Source of the DNA: Streptomyces sp. ACA25
GTDB lineage: Bacteria > Actinomycetota > Actinomycetes > Streptomycetales > Streptomycetaceae
DNA length: 64,000 nucleotides
Assembly (NCBI RefSeq): GCF_028200735.1
Contig: NZ_JAQKPV010000004.1
Span: 342,425 to 406,424 of the forward strand
Reading direction: 5' to 3'
Positions 43,888 through 52,622 of this stretch are shown here, piece after piece. Position numbers and translations under genes: made by a program. Under the pieces are notes generated by a model that was not told where the DNA came from, made no database searches, and saw only the letters and a program-made list of their open reading frames with translations. Position 1 is the stretch's first letter. Each line of letters starts with the position of its first letter.

Positions 43888-45180
43888 TCACTCGTCGACG
43901 GTCCAGCCCGGCAGCAGGTCGGCCCGCCAGCTGTGGGCGGTGTCCAGCAGCCCTTCGGTGACGCTCCGCTCGCCGCGCAGGATGGCGGTGTAGTGCTCCT
44001 GGAAGGCGGCGAACATCTCGGCACCCTCGACGAGCGGGACGCGGGAGACCGACTTGGTGTGGGCGAAGTAGAAGGAGTTGCGCACCGGGTCGGAGAGCAC
44101 GTCCTCGGTGTAGGCGGCCTTGCGCGCCGGCAGCAGTCCGAGAGCTACGGCGGCCTTCTCCTGCTGTGCGGTGTCGGTCATGAACCGGGCGAAGAGCTGT
44201 GCGGCCTCGGGGCTTTCCGTATGGGCGGAGACCACCAGGTTGTGCCCCCCGGTGGGGGAGCCCGCCGTGCCGGTGGAGCCGGCCGGCACCGGGACGATGC
44301 CGAGGTTGTTCCGGTCGGCGAAGGTGCTGCTGTCGAAGAGCTCCGTGACTGCCCACGGGCCGTTGATCATCATCGCCGCCCCGCCCTGCTTGAAGGTGCC
44401 CTGCATCTCGCCGTACGCGTCCTCGGCCGGGGGCATCGGAGCAGCCCCGGACTCCACCAGGTCCGCGGCCGCCGTCACGCCGCGGACCGAGGCCGGGCTG
44501 GCGACGGTGATGGCGTTCCGGTCCGGATCGATCAGGTCGCTGCGCTCGCCGTACAGGAAGGGGAGGGCGAAGTAGGCGTCGGTGTTCAGGACGATGCCCT
44601 CCGCGTCCGTGGTGCTCCGCACGGTCAGAGCGTGTTCCCGCAGCTCCTCCCAGTCACGGGGCGGCCGGGACAGTCCGGCCTCCTCGAGGATCCGCTTGTT
44701 GTAGAGCAGCGCCAGGGTGTCGGTGACCTGCGGGATGCCGTAGACCCCGCCGTGGAAGGTGACGCCCGCGACGGTGTTCTCCAGGAACTCCGTGGGCTCG
44801 GGGGCGGCGGGGGTTCCGGTGAGGTCGGCGAGCAGTCCCGCGTCCACGAAGCCGGCGGTCCACCCGACATCGGCGCGCAGCACGTCGGGGGCGGCCCCTT
44901 CCCGGGCGGCCTCCAGGAACTGCTGCTGGGCGTCGAAGAAGGGGACGTTGACATACGTCACATCGACGCTTGGGTACTCCTTCTCGAAGGCGGCGACCAG
45001 CTGGTTGAACAGCGGGGCCTCCGTCTCGTTGGAGGTGTCCCACCAGGTGACGCGGCCGGAGACGTCCCGGGGGTCCGGCTCCTGCGGCCCGGACAGGGTG
45101 CCGCAGCCGGGGAGGGTGAGGAAGAAGGCCAGGGCCGCGGCGGCAGTTGCCCGTTTTTTGACCGATATGCTCGCACGCAT
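43888..45180 (-). CDS. MalE-like sugar-binding lipoprotein (paralogue)
   Basis: 430 aa solute-binding protein, signal peptide with lipobox LPGC (Cys26). Its mature start VTWWDTSNETEAPLFNQL is nearly the same as that of the divergent MalE (VTFWDTSNETEAAVFKAV), and PQVTDTLALLYNKRIL and AMMINGPWAV are also shared, so the two are paralogues. It has no permease genes of its own, so it might load MalFG with another sugar or act as a sensor. The ATG at 45180 gives a normal signal peptide. Confidence 0.9.
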   Translation of the reverse strand: MRASISVKKRATAAAALAFFLTLPGCGTLSGPQEPDPRDVSGRVTWWDTSNETEAPLFNQLVAAFEKEYPSVDVTYVNVPFFDAQQQFLEAAREGAAPDVLRADVGWTAGFVDAGLLADLTGTPAAPEPTEFLENTVAGVTFHGGVYGIPQVTDTLALLYNKRILEEAGLSRPPRDWEELREHALTVRSTTDAEGIVLNTDAYFALPFLYGERSDLIDPDRNAITVASPASVRGVTAAADLVESGAAPMPPAEDAYGEMQGTFKQGGAAMMINGPWAVTELFDSSTFADRNNLGIVPVPAGSTGTAGSPTGGHNLVVSAHTESPEAAQLFARFMTDTAQQEKAAVALGLLPARKAAYTEDVLSDPVRNSFYFAHTKSVSRVPLVEGAEMFAAFQEHYTAILRGERSVTEGLLDTAHSWRADLLPGWTVDE

Positions 45181-45245
45181 GCGGCCGCTCCTCGCGCAAG
45201 GGCTCCCCTGGGAGCGGGGCGCCGGTGGCGGGAAGGTAGCAGCTC

Positions 45246-45298
45246 TGCAAGGTCTTGCAACAGTCTTGCGTTTCGACCTTGCAGAAATTTGCCGCAAG
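45246..45298. promoter_or_regulatory. Cluster of CTTGCA/TGCAAG operators between the two MalE-type genes
   Basis: TGCAAGGTCTTGCA (45246-45259) is an inverted repeat with a 2-nt spacer, then CTTGCG (45265), CTTGCAG (45278-45284) and CGCAAG (45293-45298). The region separates the minus-strand paralogue (start 45180) and malE (start 45419). CTTGCA-type direct and inverted repeats are known in Streptomyces maltose and amylase promoters, so MalR binding is the natural reading. Confidence 0.75.
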
Positions 45299-45418
45299 GT
45301 CTTTCCAAAATATTGCCCCCCTGTTACGTTCCAGATCAGCCCGGCGCCGCAGTGGCGCGACACCAGGGGTGTATGTACACCACCCCAGAAGTCGGGCATA
45401 TCGCTAGAAGGAGTTCAC

Positions 45419-46681
45419 ATGCGACGCAGCATAGGGACGACGGCTGTGATCGCTGCTTTGGCGCTTGCGGCAACGGCTTGCGGCAGCGACGACGGCGGCA
45501 GCAACAACGCGGGCGGCGGCGGTGCGGACGGCGAGCTGTCCGGCACAGTCACCTTCTGGGACACCTCGAACGAGACGGAGGCCGCGGTCTTCAAGGCTGT
45601 CGCCGAGGAGTTCTCCGAGGAGCACCCGGACGTCGAGGTCGACTACGTCAACATCGGCTGGGACGGCGCCCAGGACCGGTTCAAGAACGCGGCGGGTGCC
45701 AACGAGGCCCCCGATGTGATGCGCACCGAGGTCGCGTGGGTCTCCGACTTCGCCAGCCTCGGCTACCTGCAGCCGCTGGACGGCACCCCCGCCCTGGACA
45801 ACGAGGACGACTTTCTCGAGCAGGCCTGGGCCAGCACCCAGTACGAGGACGCCACGTACGCCGTCCCGCAGGTCATCGACACCCTCGCGCTGTTCTACAA
45901 CAAGCAGCTGCTCGACGACGCCGGCGTGGAGGTCCCCGAGTCGCTCGAGGACATCAAGAACTCCGTGGATGCCTTCTCCGATCTGGAAGCCCCGTTCTAC
46001 CTGCGCGGCGACGACCCGTACTGGTTCCTCCCCTACATCTACGGTGAGGGCGGCGACCTGGTCGACGCCGAGAGCGAGACGGTCACCATCGGCGACCCGT
46101 CCGGCGTCGCCGCCTTCGAGGCGGTCCAGGACCTGCTCGACTCCGGTGCGGCGATCACCGACACCGTGGACGGCTGGGACAACATGATGGGCATGTTCGC
46201 CGACGGTGACGTGGCCATGATGATCAACGGCCCGTGGGCCATCAACGACGCCCGGGAGGGCATCGGCGAGGAGAACCTGGGCGTCGCCCCGGTCCCGGCC
46301 GGCAGCGAGACCCAGGGTGCCCCGCAGGGCGGCTGGAACTACGGCGTCTACGCCGGCTCCGGCAACCTGGACGCCTCCTACGAGTTCGTGAAGTACATGA
46401 GCTCCGCCGACGTGCAGCAGCGGATCACCGAGGAGCTCAGCCTGCTCCCGACCCGCGAGTCCGTCTACGAGATCGACTCGGTGTCCTCCAACGAGATGGT
46501 CGAGTTCTTCAAGCCGGCCGTCGAGGTCGCGCAGGAGCGCGCCTGGATCCCCGAGGCCAACTCGCTGTTCGACCCGCTGGGCGAAGAGGTCGAGGCCATG
46601 CTGCTCGGCCAGGCGACCGCCGAGGAGACCGCGGAGACCATCGCCGACCGCTACCGGGGCCTGCTCGACGGCTGGCAGTGA
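45419..46681 (+). CDS. malE: Maltose/maltodextrin-binding lipoprotein
   Basis: 420 aa lipoprotein that captures maltodextrins. Lipid attachment at Cys21 (LAATAC), then a Gly/Asn/Asp linker (SDDGGSNNAGGGG) and the binding fold with GTVTFWDTSNETEAAVF, PQVIDTLALFYNK and MMINGPWAI. The start ATG at 45419 is preceded by AGAAGGAG. It is followed by malF after 46 nt. Controlled from the operator cluster upstream; a high expression level is likely. Confidence 0.94.
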   Translation: MRRSIGTTAVIAALALAATACGSDDGGSNNAGGGGADGELSGTVTFWDTSNETEAAVFKAVAEEFSEEHPDVEVDYVNIGWDGAQDRFKNAAGANEAPDVMRTEVAWVSDFASLGYLQPLDGTPALDNEDDFLEQAWASTQYEDATYAVPQVIDTLALFYNKQLLDDAGVEVPESLEDIKNSVDAFSDLEAPFYLRGDDPYWFLPYIYGEGGDLVDAESETVTIGDPSGVAAFEAVQDLLDSGAAITDTVDGWDNMMGMFADGDVAMMINGPWAINDAREGIGEENLGVAPVPAGSETQGAPQGGWNYGVYAGSGNLDASYEFVKYMSSADVQQRITEELSLLPTRESVYEIDSVSSNEMVEFFKPAVEVAQERAWIPEANSLFDPLGEEVEAMLLGQATAEETAETIADRYRGLLDGWQ

Positions 46682-46727
46682 AGCGACTCTGAGGCACCAG
46701 GACACGAGAGACGAGGACTGACCGACG

Positions 46728-47738
46728 ATGGCTGAAGTGACCAGCCGGTCGGTGGCAGGGGCCGGGGGCACGAGCAGTGCCCCCGGCCCGGGCCGCGGGA
46801 CCGGGAGAACACGCGGACGGCTGCGCAAGGCGCTGTCCACCCACTGGTACGCGTGGGTCATGGTCACTCCGGTGATCACCGTGATCACCGCCATCGTCGG
46901 ATGGCCGCTGTTCCGGGGTATGTACCTGACCCTGACCAACGCCGACGAGCGCAACGTCGAGCGGCGCATCGGCGAGAACACCATCGATGCCACGTACGAG
47001 TTCGTCGGCCTCGACAACTACATCGCCGTCCTCACCGGCGGCCAGTTCTGGGACCGGCTCGGCTGGACCGCGATCTGGACCATCAGCTGTGTGAGCATCA
47101 CCTTCGTCATCGGCCTCGGTCTGGCCAACATGCTCAACCGCAAGCTCCGCGGCCGGGCGGTCTACCGCATGTCGATGATCCTGCCGTGGGCCATCCCGGC
47201 CTTCGTCTCGATCTTCGCCTGGCGGATGCTCTTCAACGAGCGCAACGGCATCCTGAACGCCGCGCTCGAAGGCGGCAGCCTCAGCGCCCTCAGCTGGCTG
47301 ACCGATCCGTTCTGGGCCAAGGTGTCCGTCATCGCGGTGAACGTCTGGCTGGGCGTGCCCTTCATGCTCATCGTCATGCTGGGCGCCCTGCAGGGCATCC
47401 CCGCCGACCAGTACGAAGCCGCGGAGATGGACGGCGCCACCGCCTGGCAGCGCTTCTGGAACATCACCCTCCCCGGCGTCCGCTCGGTCAGCGCCACGGT
47501 GGTGCTGCTCAGCACCATCTGGACCTTCAACATGTTCCCGGTGATCTTCCTGCTCACCGGCGGTGGGCCCACCGGCTCCACCGACATCCTGGTGACCGAG
47601 GCGTTCAAGCTCGCCTTCCAGCGCAGCCCGAGGGACTTCGCGGAATCCGCGACCTGGGGTGTGCTCATCCTCATGCTCCTGATCCTGTTCGCCATGGCCT
47701 ACCGCCGGGTGCTCCGCAAGCAAGGAGAGGTGTGGTGA
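46728..47738 (+). CDS. malF: Maltose ABC transporter permease
   Basis: 336 aa permease with six core transmembrane helices and the coupling loop motif EAAEMDGATAWQRFWNITLPG (EAA...G), which binds the shared MsiK-type ATPase. The N-terminus is a long Gly/Arg-rich cytoplasmic stretch. The TGA overlaps the GTG of malG. No ATPase gene is here, as is usual in Streptomyces, where MsiK serves several sugar importers. Confidence 0.93.
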   Translation: MAEVTSRSVAGAGGTSSAPGPGRGTGRTRGRLRKALSTHWYAWVMVTPVITVITAIVGWPLFRGMYLTLTNADERNVERRIGENTIDATYEFVGLDNYIAVLTGGQFWDRLGWTAIWTISCVSITFVIGLGLANMLNRKLRGRAVYRMSMILPWAIPAFVSIFAWRMLFNERNGILNAALEGGSLSALSWLTDPFWAKVSVIAVNVWLGVPFMLIVMLGALQGIPADQYEAAEMDGATAWQRFWNITLPGVRSVSATVVLLSTIWTFNMFPVIFLLTGGGPTGSTDILVTEAFKLAFQRSPRDFAESATWGVLILMLLILFAMAYRRVLRKQGEVW

Positions 47739-48676
47739 CCATGGCCACCAAGACCGCACGACCGCACGAGAGCATTCCCGCGGCTCCCGACGCCCGTCAG
47801 GCCGGGCTGGCGGGCGCCCCGCCCACCGGCAGGCCGCGCCGGGTGCTCCTGCGCGGTGAGCGAGGACCGCTGGCCTCCTTCGGGCTGCACGCCGGCCTGC
47901 TTCTCGCCGCCTTCCTCGCGCTCTTTCCGCCGTTCTGGCTGCTGATCACCTCCTTCAAGCCCCGCAGCGAGACGTTCTCCCTGTCGCTGGTGTCGGACTT
48001 CACGCTGGAGAACTACGACCACGTACTGAACAACACGGCGTTCCTCACCTGGTTCGGGAACTCGGTGCTGATCGTGGTGGTCACCACGTTCCTCGGGGTG
48101 TTCATCGCCTCCACCACCGGCTACGCCCTCAGCCGCTTCCGGTTCCCCGGGATGCGCTCGATCATGTGGACCCTGCTGATCACCCAGATGTTCCCGATGG
48201 CCGTGCTGATCGTGCCGCTGTACAACCTGATGTCCCGGTACGGCCTGCTCAACCAGCCGGTGGGCCTGATCGTCACCTACCTCACCATCGCGGTCCCGTT
48301 CTGCGCCTGGATGATGAAGGGCTTTTTCGACACCATCCCGGTCTCCATCGACGAGTCGGGCCGGGTCGACGGGCTCTCGCCGTTCGGCACGTTCTGGCGC
48401 CTGATCATGCCGCTGGCCAAACCGGGGATCGCCGTCACCGCGTTCTACAGCTTCGTCACCGGCTGGGCCGAGGTCGCCTACGCCACCGCCTTCATGACCG
48501 GCGAGCAGAACCTCACCCTGGCCGGAGGACTCCAGACCTTCGTCAACCAGCACACCCAGGAATGGCACCACATGACGGCCGCGGCCGTCCTCATCGCGAT
48601 CCCGGCCACCCTGGTGTTCGGATACGCGCAGAAGCACCTGCAGGCCGGCCTCACCGCCGGCGCGACCAAGGCCTGA
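47735..48676 (+). CDS. malG: Maltose ABC transporter permease
   Basis: 313 aa permease partner of MalF: about six helices with the EAA loop here as ESGRVDGLSPFGTFWRLIMP. The GTG at 47735 overlaps the malF stop by 4 nt; an ATG at 47741 two codons later is equally plausible because AAGGAGAGG at 47722-47730 is better spaced for it. Followed by 100 nt before aglA. Confidence 0.92.
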   Translation: MTMATKTARPHESIPAAPDARQAGLAGAPPTGRPRRVLLRGERGPLASFGLHAGLLLAAFLALFPPFWLLITSFKPRSETFSLSLVSDFTLENYDHVLNNTAFLTWFGNSVLIVVVTTFLGVFIASTTGYALSRFRFPGMRSIMWTLLITQMFPMAVLIVPLYNLMSRYGLLNQPVGLIVTYLTIAVPFCAWMMKGFFDTIPVSIDESGRVDGLSPFGTFWRLIMPLAKPGIAVTAFYSFVTGWAEVAYATAFMTGEQNLTLAGGLQTFVNQHTQEWHHMTAAAVLIAIPATLVFGYAQKHLQAGLTAGATKA

Positions 48677-48776
48677 CCGTTGCCCACCGCTCCCACGCCA
48701 CGGCTCACGCAGCCGCGCGGCCCGGCGGAGGCCATCGCAGGCCTCGGCGGTCCCCCCGACGACTTACAGGGATGAC

Positions 48777-50444
48777 ATGACGCAGCACCTCGCCGACCGT
48801 ACCCAGCCGAACAGCGCCGCCGTCCCGGCACAGTCGAGAGCCGTCCCCGGCGACCAGCCCGGCTGGTGGCGCGACGCGGTCATCTACCAGGTCTACCCGC
48901 GGTCCTTCGCCGACGGAAACGGCGACGGCATGGGCGACCTGGCGGGCGTCCGCAGCAGACTCCCGTACCTGGCCGAGCTCGGTGTGGACGCCGTGTGGCT
49001 CAGCCCTTTCTACGCCTCCCCACAGGCGGACGCCGGCTACGACGTGGCCGACTACCGGACGATCGACCCGATGTTCGGCACCCTGCAGGACGCCGAAGCA
49101 CTGATCGCCGACGCCCATGGGCTGTCCCTGCGCATCATCGTCGACCTGGTGCCCAACCACTCCTCCGACCAGCACCAGTGGTTCCAGCGTGCGCTCCGCG
49201 AGGGCCCCGGCTCCGCGCTGCGCGACCGCTACCACTTCCGCCCCGGCAAGGGCCCCGCCGGGGAGGAGCCCCCCAACGACTGGGAATCCATCTTCGGCGG
49301 CCCGGCCTGGACCCGCACCCGGAACCCCGACGGCACCCCGGGCGACTGGTACCTGCACCTGTTCGCGCCCGAGCAGCCCGACTTCAACTGGAACAACGCC
49401 GCGGTCCAGGACGAGTTCCGCTCGGTGCTGCGCTTCTGGCTCGACCTGGGCGTCGACGGCTTCCGCATCGACGTGGCCCATGGCCTGGTCAAGGCCGACG
49501 GCCTGCCCGACATGGGCAGCGCGGGCCAGCTCAAGCTCCTCGGCAGCCAGCGTCTTCCGTTCTTCGACCAGGACGGTGTGCACGAGATCTACCGCAGCTG
49601 GCGCAAGATCCTCGAGGAGTACCCCGGCCAGCGCATCGGCGTGGCCGAAGCGTGGACGCCCAGCGAGGACCGGACCGCGCTGTACCTGCGCCCCGACGAG
49701 CTGCACCAGGCGTTCAACTTCCACTACCTGGGAACCCCCTGGGAGGCAGCCGAGCTGCGGCGGGTCATCGACACCTCGCTCGACTCGATGCGTCCGGTGG
49801 GAGCTCCCAGCACCTGGGTGCTCTCCAATCACGACGTCGTGCGGCACCTGACGCGGCTCGGCGGCAGTCCGGACCGTGCCCGGGCCGCCAGCCTGCTGAT
49901 GCTCGCACTCCCCGGTTCGGCCTACGTCTACCAGGGTGAGGAGCTCGGCCTGCCCGAGGTCACCGAGCTGCCGGACGAGGTGCGCCAGGACCCGTCGTTC
50001 TTCAAGGACAACGGCCAGGACGGGCTGCGCGACGGCTGCCGGGTGCCGATCCCGTGGACCGCGCAGGGCCCCTCGTACGGTTTCGGGGAAGGCGGCAGCT
50101 GGCTGCCGCAGCCGCCGGAGTGGGCCGCCCTCTCCGTCGAGGAGCAGACCGGAGACCCCGCCTCCACCCTGGAGCTGTACCGCACCGCGCTTGCCGTGCG
50201 CCGGGAGCACTCCGCGCTGGGGGCCGGGGACAGCGTGGAGTGGCTGGACGCCCCCGAGGGCATCCTGGCCTTCCGCCGCAGGGGTGCCGACGGTACCGCG
50301 GTGGTCTGCGCCGCCAACACCACCGCAGAACCGGTGGAGCTGACCGGGGCACTCGCCGTCCCCGGCGAGCTGCTGGTGGCCAGCGGCGCCTACGACGGCA
50401 CCGGTCCGCTGCCCGGGGACACCACCGCGTGGTGGGCGGCATGA
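48777..50444 (+). CDS. aglA: Alpha-glucosidase, GH13 family
   Basis: 555 aa cytoplasmic glycoside hydrolase that cuts imported maltodextrins. GH13 conserved regions are in order: DLVPNHSSD (I), GFRIDVAHG with the nucleophile Asp (II), GVAEAWTP with the acid Glu (III), and LSNHDVVRH with the transition-state Asp (IV). WWRDAVIYQVYPRSFADGNG is the usual start. It follows malEFG and overlaps the next regulator as ATGA. Confidence 0.95.
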   Translation: MTQHLADRTQPNSAAVPAQSRAVPGDQPGWWRDAVIYQVYPRSFADGNGDGMGDLAGVRSRLPYLAELGVDAVWLSPFYASPQADAGYDVADYRTIDPMFGTLQDAEALIADAHGLSLRIIVDLVPNHSSDQHQWFQRALREGPGSALRDRYHFRPGKGPAGEEPPNDWESIFGGPAWTRTRNPDGTPGDWYLHLFAPEQPDFNWNNAAVQDEFRSVLRFWLDLGVDGFRIDVAHGLVKADGLPDMGSAGQLKLLGSQRLPFFDQDGVHEIYRSWRKILEEYPGQRIGVAEAWTPSEDRTALYLRPDELHQAFNFHYLGTPWEAAELRRVIDTSLDSMRPVGAPSTWVLSNHDVVRHLTRLGGSPDRARAASLLMLALPGSAYVYQGEELGLPEVTELPDEVRQDPSFFKDNGQDGLRDGCRVPIPWTAQGPSYGFGEGGSWLPQPPEWAALSVEEQTGDPASTLELYRTALAVRREHSALGAGDSVEWLDAPEGILAFRRRGADGTAVVCAANTTAEPVELTGALAVPGELLVASGAYDGTGPLPGDTTAWWAA

Positions 50445-51451
50445 GCGATGCCGGGACCGCCCGCCTCGCGGACATCGCGGTCCAGGCCTCGGTCAGCGAG
50501 GCCACGGTGAGCCGGGTCCTGAACGGCAAGGCGGGCGTGGCGTCGGGCACCCGGCTGCGGGTGCTCGCCGCTCTGGACGTGCTGGGTTACGAGCGTCCCG
50601 TCCGGCTCCGGCAGCGCAGTGCCGGCCTGATCGGACTGGTCATTCCCGAGCTCACCAACCCGATCTTCCCGGCCTTCGCCCAGGTCATCGAGCAGGCGCT
50701 CAGCGGCTACGGCTACACACCCGTGCTGTGCACCCAGATGCCCGGTGGTGCGACGGAGGACGAGCTGGTGGACCAGCTCGTGGAACGCGGCGTCACCGGC
50801 ATCATCTTCCTGTCCGGCCTGCACGCCGACACCTCCGCCGACCCCGGCCGGTACACCAAGCTGACCGGCCGGGGGGTGCCGTTCGTCCTGATCAACGGCT
50901 ACAACGAGCGGATCAGCGCGCCCTTCGTCTCGCCCGACGACCGGGCAGCCGCCCGGATGGCGGTGCGTCACCTCACCGACCTGGGACACCGGCGGATCGG
51001 GCTGGCGATCGGCCCCGAACGCTTCGTCCCGGCGCGGCGCAAGGCCCTCGGCTTCGCCGAGGCGCTGGAGGGCAAGGCCGAAGGAGTCGTCCAGCACACG
51101 CTGTTCACCGTGGAGGGTGGCTACGCCGCCGCGGAACGGCTGCTCGACGCGGGCTGCACGGGAATCGTGTGCGGCAGCGATCTGATGGCGCTGGGGGTCG
51201 TCCGGGCGGCCCGGCAGCGCGGTGTGCGGGTGCCGCGGGACCTCTCCGTCATCGGCTACGACGACTCGGAGCTGATCGCCTTCACCGATCCTCCCCTCAC
51301 CACGGTGCGCCAGCCGGTCCGCGCCATGGCCAACGCCGCGGTCGGTGCGCTGCTGGAGGAGCTCGGCGAAAACCCGGTCCAGCACACCGAGTTCGTGTTC
51401 CAGCCCGAGCTCGTCGTGCGGGGCTCCACCGCCCAGCCGCCACCGTCCTGA
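50441..51451 (+). CDS. LacI-family regulator, MalR paralogue
   Basis: 336 aa repressor starting MSDAGTARLADIAVQ. Its HTH SEATVSRVLNGK is identical to that of malR at 42041, the hinge LGYERPVRLRQRSAGLIGL is almost the same, and the ligand domain is of the same type. It overlaps aglA by 4 nt, so it would be made only when aglA is transcribed. It may bind the same CTTGCA operators and respond to another sugar, or damp the system as feedback. Confidence 0.9.
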   Translation: MSDAGTARLADIAVQASVSEATVSRVLNGKAGVASGTRLRVLAALDVLGYERPVRLRQRSAGLIGLVIPELTNPIFPAFAQVIEQALSGYGYTPVLCTQMPGGATEDELVDQLVERGVTGIIFLSGLHADTSADPGRYTKLTGRGVPFVLINGYNERISAPFVSPDDRAAARMAVRHLTDLGHRRIGLAIGPERFVPARRKALGFAEALEGKAEGVVQHTLFTVEGGYAAAERLLDAGCTGIVCGSDLMALGVVRAARQRGVRVPRDLSVIGYDDSELIAFTDPPLTTVRQPVRAMANAAVGALLEELGENPVQHTEFVFQPELVVRGSTAQPPPS

Positions 51452-51466
51452 GAAGCCTTCCGGGCA

Positions 51467-51540
51467 GCACGAAGGCTGCATGAAGGGGAGGGTCCCACCA
51501 CATCACGTGGTGGGACCCTCCCCTCATGCAGCCTTCGTGC
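51467..51540. terminator. 74-nt near-perfect hairpin between convergent genes
   Basis: Left arm 51467-51501 (starting GCACGAAGGCTGCAT) pairs with right arm 51507-51540 with one bulged A at 51483 and a 5-nt loop (ATCAC). It separates the second LacI gene (stop 51451) from the first small secreted protein on the other strand (stop 51547). Its 34 base pairs are far longer than a usual terminator, though its position fits one. Confidence 0.75.
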
Positions 51541-51546
51541 GAGGAA

Positions 51547-51849
51547 TCAGATCTCCGGGGCCGGGATCTCGGGCTCCTCGATCTCAGGGCCGATGAGGGA
51601 GAAGGAGGGGGCCCAGTTGACGGCGGTGTTGGCGTCGCCGGCCTGGCAGATGACCGTGTTGGCGGTGCCCTGCTCGATCTCGCTGTCGCCCACGATGGGC
51701 AGGAAGCTGATGGCGAGGGCTTCCTGCGAGGTGTTGCCGCAGACGTTGACATTCACGTCATCGCCGTGGGCGCCGGCGACGGCGGCCGACGACGCCACCA
51801 GCGCGGCGGCGGACACCGCGATGACCGAGGCCTTGAGGAATGTGCGCAT
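51547..51849 (-). CDS. Small secreted two-cysteine protein, copy 1
   Basis: 100 aa: signal peptide with AVAGA-HG cleavage near residue 27, then a core with VNVNVCGNTSQEALAISFLP and TANTVICQAGDANTAVNWAP. Cysteines are at 37 and 68, 30 residues apart. The tail differs from the other copies (IGPEIEEPEIPAPEI). VNVCGNT also occurs in chaplins, but the Gly/Asn-rich chaplin core is absent. The ATG at 51849 is preceded by AGGAAAGAG. One of four tandem paralogues. Function unknown; a surface role is inferred. Confidence 0.85.
   Translation of the reverse strand: MRTFLKASVIAVSAAALVASSAAVAGAHGDDVNVNVCGNTSQEALAISFLPIVGDSEIEQGTANTVICQAGDANTAVNWAPSFSLIGPEIEEPEIPAPEI
51591..51750 (-). repeat. 160-bp direct repeat shared by copies 1 and 2
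   Basis: Bases 51591-51750 match 52139-52298 (offset 548) with a single mismatch (51617 T, 52165 A). It covers the codons for the conserved core from VNVCGNT to the SFSLIG region. Flanking DNA of the two genes differs, so this is recent duplication or gene conversion. Confidence 0.85.
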
Positions 51850-52024
51850 ATTCTCTTTCCTGTCTGACTTCCGCCCCTTTGTGAGGGCGGTTCTGAGTAT
51901 TGCCCTGCCAGGACAGAAGGGTGGGAGGCTGCGGAAGAAGTCGGCACTTGGGTGGATGAGTTCATCCGGGTGGCGCAGCCACGGCGGTTGGCCGGGCAGG
52001 GAACCCAGGGCGCCCGGCACGGCC

Positions 52025-52067
52025 GAGGGGAGAGACGCGGCCGACGATGCGGTGCGTCTCTCCCCTC
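52025..52067 (-). terminator. Hairpin after copy 2
   Basis: GAGGGGAGAGACGC (52025-52038) pairs with GCGTCTCTCCCCTC (52054-52067), a perfect 14-bp stem, downstream of the copy 2 stop at 52098. Confidence 0.8.
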
Positions 52068-52097
52068 AGTGACTCCCTGGGGAGGTGTGTCTCCCGG

Positions 52098-52421
52098 TCA
52101 GCCGATGTCGCCGACGTCACCCAGCAGGCCGATGTCGCCGATGAGGGAGAAGGAGGGGGCCCAGATGACGGCGGTGTTGGCGTCGCCGGCCTGGCAGATG
52201 ACCGTGTTGGCGGTGCCCTGCTCGATCTCGCTGTCGCCCACGATGGGCAGGAAGCTGATGGCGAGGGCTTCCTGCGAGGTGTTGCCGCAGACGTTGACGT
52301 TGATGTCGTCGCCGCCGCGGTGCTTGCCCTGGTAGTCGTGGGCGCTGGCGGTGGCGGCGGAGGCGCCGATCAGCATGGCGGCCGCGACGGCAAGGGTCGA
52401 GATCTTGGAGGAGGTGCGCAT
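52098..52421 (-). CDS. Small secreted two-cysteine protein, copy 2
   Basis: 107 aa: signal peptide ending ATASA-HD at 27/28, a basic/glycine stretch YQGKHRGGDDI, then core NVNVCGNTSQEALAISFLP and VICQAGDANTAVIWAP with Cys45 and Cys76, ending IGDIGLLGDVGDIG. ATG at 52421 with AGGAGAAACTC upstream. The core is nearly identical at DNA level to copy 1. Secreted; probably disulfide-bonded. Confidence 0.85.
   Translation of the reverse strand: MRTSSKISTLAVAAAMLIGASAATASAHDYQGKHRGGDDINVNVCGNTSQEALAISFLPIVGDSEIEQGTANTVICQAGDANTAVIWAPSFSLIGDIGLLGDVGDIG
52139..52298 (-). repeat. 160-bp direct repeat, partner of 51591-51750
   Basis: Second arm of the repeat described at 51591-51750, differing at one base. 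Confidence 0.85.
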
Positions 52422-52536
52422 GAGTTTCTCCTGGAGGAGGTCGGGGTGGGGTCAACCCAATTCGCTTGTGGGACGGGAGCTCGGAGTCCGCACGTCGGGG
52501 ACCGCACGGGTCAGCGGCGGGCGGAGAACGAACAAG

Positions 52537-52585
52537 GCGGAGGGAGAAACGCATCCGGGGAAGTCCGGCACGTGTCTCCCTCCGC
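52537..52585 (-). terminator. Hairpin after copy 3
   Basis: GCGGAGGGAGA (52537-52547) pairs with TCTCCCTCCGC (52575-52585), located between the copy 3 stop (52623) and the copy 2 start (52421). Same GAGGGAGA type as the hairpins after copies 2 and 4. Confidence 0.65.
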
Positions 52586-52622
52586 GCTCAGGACGAGCTC
52601 AGTGGTTCTCCTGCCGGGGGCG

